Under the pieces are notes generated by a model. The model did no database searches and was not told the DNA's origin. It was given only the letters and a program-made list of their open reading frames with translations. The position numbers and the translations under genes were made by a program. 6,600 nt of DNA from Firmicutes bacterium UBA5010 (GTDB lineage Bacteria > Bacillota > Clostridia > Tissierellales > Sedimentibacteraceae): NCBI GenBank assembly GCA_002396645.1, contig DGYI01000030.1:28716-35315 (forward strand), read 5' to 3'. Shown here piece by piece: positions 6,101-6,600 of the stretch (within the stretch, counting starts at the first letter, position 1; every line of letters starts with the position of its first letter).

Positions 6101-6595
6101 TATACTAAAATTACCAATGAAAATAATGAGACTGAAACAATAGAATCAACTGAAATCGGTACATCTAAAACATACAAAGATTTTTATGCAGGCCAATATT
6201 TTAGTGCAGACTTAGGTGAGTTTTATAAAGAAGGCTTTGAGTTTAACGAAGAGCTTACTCTTGCTGCAAATGCATATGAAAAAGTAAAATTAGAAGAAAC
6301 TAACGATGTAATTAAACTTTATTTCAGCAAAGAAGAAGACAAACGAGATAAAGCTGAATTAGTAGTAAATCACAACTATAAATTTACTACCTATGAAATT
6401 GTAGATGGTAAACGTGTTGCTAATGTTCAAACAGGAACTATAATTGAGGGTATTGCAGATATCTTTTATGCAGGAGATATTTATACAGCAGTAGTTAATG
6501 AAAGTCAATTTGGAGATTTAGAGCTTAAATTTGTTGAAGCAATTCCTGGATTAGAGCTTAAGCTTGTAAAAGGAATAAAACTACCTTTATTGTAG
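3122..6595 (+). CDS. Secreted vWA-domain adhesin with tandem MucBP-like stalk repeats; 3' end possibly frameshifted
   Basis: This is a predicted extracellular adhesin of 1157 residues. I chose the ATG at 3122 because AAAAGGAG lies seven bases upstream. The in-frame ATG at 3104 has no RBS and would add six residues. A signal peptide follows: basic L-R-E-K-S-K-K-P, hydrophobic core, and likely cleavage after A-S-I-F-A at residue 29. A von Willebrand factor A domain spans about 95-319 with a complete MIDAS: D-N-S-G-S at 101-105, Thr184 (R-G-T-N) and Asp213 (L-L-T-D-G). A beta-rich domain begins with W-V-I-T-D-P-M-G-E-F and runs to about 450, as in sortase-anchored vWA adhesins and pilus-tip proteins. 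After a linker-like segment come seven divergent repeats (about 539-1157). Ligand and partner are unknown. There is no LPxTG motif, hydrophobic tail or sortase gene in the window. The stop at 6593 interrupts the seventh repeat. The upstream riboswitch implies control by c-di-GMP. Confidence 0.85.
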   Translation: MLREKSKKPISMIIVIAMILSFIPASIFADGFDSQVVQSNGSLGTRYGVEVRPENNDTVIMEKSINQIGTDAFDITLKVSTTEEVTETFISPDAAVVIVIDNSGSMYENNGYRINAAKNAANTFVDNFVKDNLGASRKMAVVQFDSNARRILNWTEANQSSGVSSVKNAINNMTIDSDSENRGTNIEGGLRIANNLLSDVRNIDNLFVVLLTDGVPTFYVSDNLNKRDLNSKEYMPGTSGGRTYASWNDYKDVPGIADSIKSEANNNAKLYTINFGATETVNGQPVNNWLASFATQNISADNVSQLTTAFEIISNNIKKQMQAWVITDPMGEFIQFDEEANRNLNVNYDIASKAVLTFDRDKKLLTWDLRNESDITRVSTKTESNKTRTTYTLTYRVKLNTSHPDFKEGVSYDTNGITTLSYVLATTENGVTVLGEVKDANFVVPKVQGTIPSYPYIVEYYKADKTSKREDNTYAKYDKVNTKNGNPAKLHSVVSAEETDENYAHKYKNDNYEFATGNTTLKITANDNVIKLYYNPILADVAVNHVVTTTTYKSDGTVEVKTDAPIIQKEFSLYKGDSYTAKLLGEEYALVEKESDKYENVILKEGLNTINLKYTREIDERAEASLKVNHNYTVKTWTVKDGKYVLVESVLPQESDKITNLKATSQQTITPKLKDDFKVVSISPDVAANSNGNYVVTLNEGENEYTINYEKTIDNRREADITVIHHYKTIKVDGITETTEEDDAVKAYIGEDFTAIAKPNGFTQTTPDAQLKQIVKESGNTIHIYYEKDERVDATITVIHEYEVTEYKLVTTIIDGIETVEPRWVTTGSGIVTENVKGDFYIGSKYTPVQITNPHFDDYNYECVGGATGEQTLSGKTNVFYIYYNVTLKDSLEDAQLRVKHIYETWKTYVNDDGEIVRNEITIDESDEDDIIKGKVGQTVNVDVKEKDAYKRYDENKTSLILSGDSEIELRYRKYEDELGEKVSIEVQPYYVTYTKITNENNETETIESTEIGTSKTYKDFYAGQYFSADLGEFYKEGFEFNEELTLAANAYEKVKLEETNDVIKLYFSKEEDKRDKAELVVNHNYKFTTYEIVDGKRVANVQTGTIIEGIADIFYAGDIYTAVVNESQFGDLELKFVEAIPGLELKLVKGIKLPLL
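4736..6592 (+). repeat. Seven divergent protein repeats (MucBP-like) forming the adhesin stalk
   Basis: Units begin near residues 539, 622, 718, 792, 894, 981 and 1077 of the adhesin. Each opens with an alternating strand of the form A-x-[LIV]-x-V-x-H-x-Y followed by a T-x-[YW] strand; examples are A-S-L-K-V-N-H-N-Y, A-D-I-T-V-I-H-H-Y and A-T-I-T-V-I-H-E-Y. The middle often has a [YF]-x-G-[DEQ]-x-[FY] turn (Y-K-G-D-S-Y, Y-I-G-E-D-F, Y-A-G-Q-Y-F). Each complete unit closes with a strand such as N-T-I-H-I-Y-Y. A preceding segment (about 455-537) ends in the same way (I-K-L-Y-Y) and may be a degenerate unit. Conservation is at the level of pattern, not nucleotide identity, so this is an old array. 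The MucBP-like label is based on the H-x-Y/Y-Y strand pattern and not on a profile search. Confidence 0.65.
6512..6577 (+). repeat. Tandem 33-base (11-codon) duplication at the adhesin 3' end
   Basis: Bases 6512-6544 and 6545-6577 align without gaps, with 22 of 33 identical, including the shared block TTAGAGCTTAA. They encode G-D-L-E-L-K-F-V-E-A-I and P-G-L-E-L-K-L-V-K-G-I (6 of 11 identical). The second copy ends five codons before the in-frame stop. Confidence 0.5.
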
Positions 6596-6600
6596 TTGCT

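Noticed and set aside
4736..6592. DNA-level tandem repeat or CRISPR-like array in the adhesin
   Set aside because: The repetition is in the protein pattern only; units differ in length and nucleotide sequence, and there are no identical repeats separated by spacers.

Overview
The window is visibly AT-rich. Strong Shine-Dalgarno sequences, an indolepyruvate:ferredoxin oxidoreductase, a YbxB/RsmC-type methyltransferase and a GEMM-I riboswitch ahead of a very large secreted surface protein together suggest an anaerobic, amino-acid-fermenting member of the Clostridia (Bacillota). Genus cannot be fixed from the sequence; a peptostreptococcal or related lineage is only a guess.

Layout. Positions 1-264 (+) hold the C-terminal end of an RsmC/YbxB-like SAM-dependent methyltransferase whose start lies outside the window. 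A hairpin at 333-371 separates it from a convergent two-gene minus-strand operon, iorA (975-2741) then iorB (392-973), encoding the alpha and beta subunits of indolepyruvate:ferredoxin oxidoreductase. The operon has a near-consensus promoter (2775-2803) whose -35 box overlaps a perfect 18-bp dyad that could be an operator.

The 380-base divergent intergenic region (2742-3121) is regulatory. On the minus side it carries the iorA RBS, promoter and candidate operator. In the middle is an AT-rich hairpin with a T-tract on the minus strand. On the plus side are a candidate promoter, a GEMM-I (cyclic-di-GMP-I class) riboswitch aptamer at about 3006-3080, and a short hairpin that could cover the ribosome binding site of the next gene.

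Positions 3122-6595 (+) encode a secreted 1157-residue adhesin-like protein: signal peptide, von Willebrand factor A domain with a complete MIDAS, a beta-rich domain, and seven divergent repeats of roughly 75-95 residues resembling MucBP-type stalk repeats. The reading frame closes at the window edge inside the seventh repeat, with no cell-wall anchor. An alternative frame stays open to the window end and fits the repeat pattern, so a frameshift (biological or sequencing) is possible.

How the parts relate. The iorAB enzyme serves fermentation of aromatic amino acids. The riboswitch-adhesin unit looks like a c-di-GMP-controlled switch for surface attachment. The two units share only the intergenic region. 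The riboswitch-adhesin pair and its unresolved 3' end are the most interesting part of the window.
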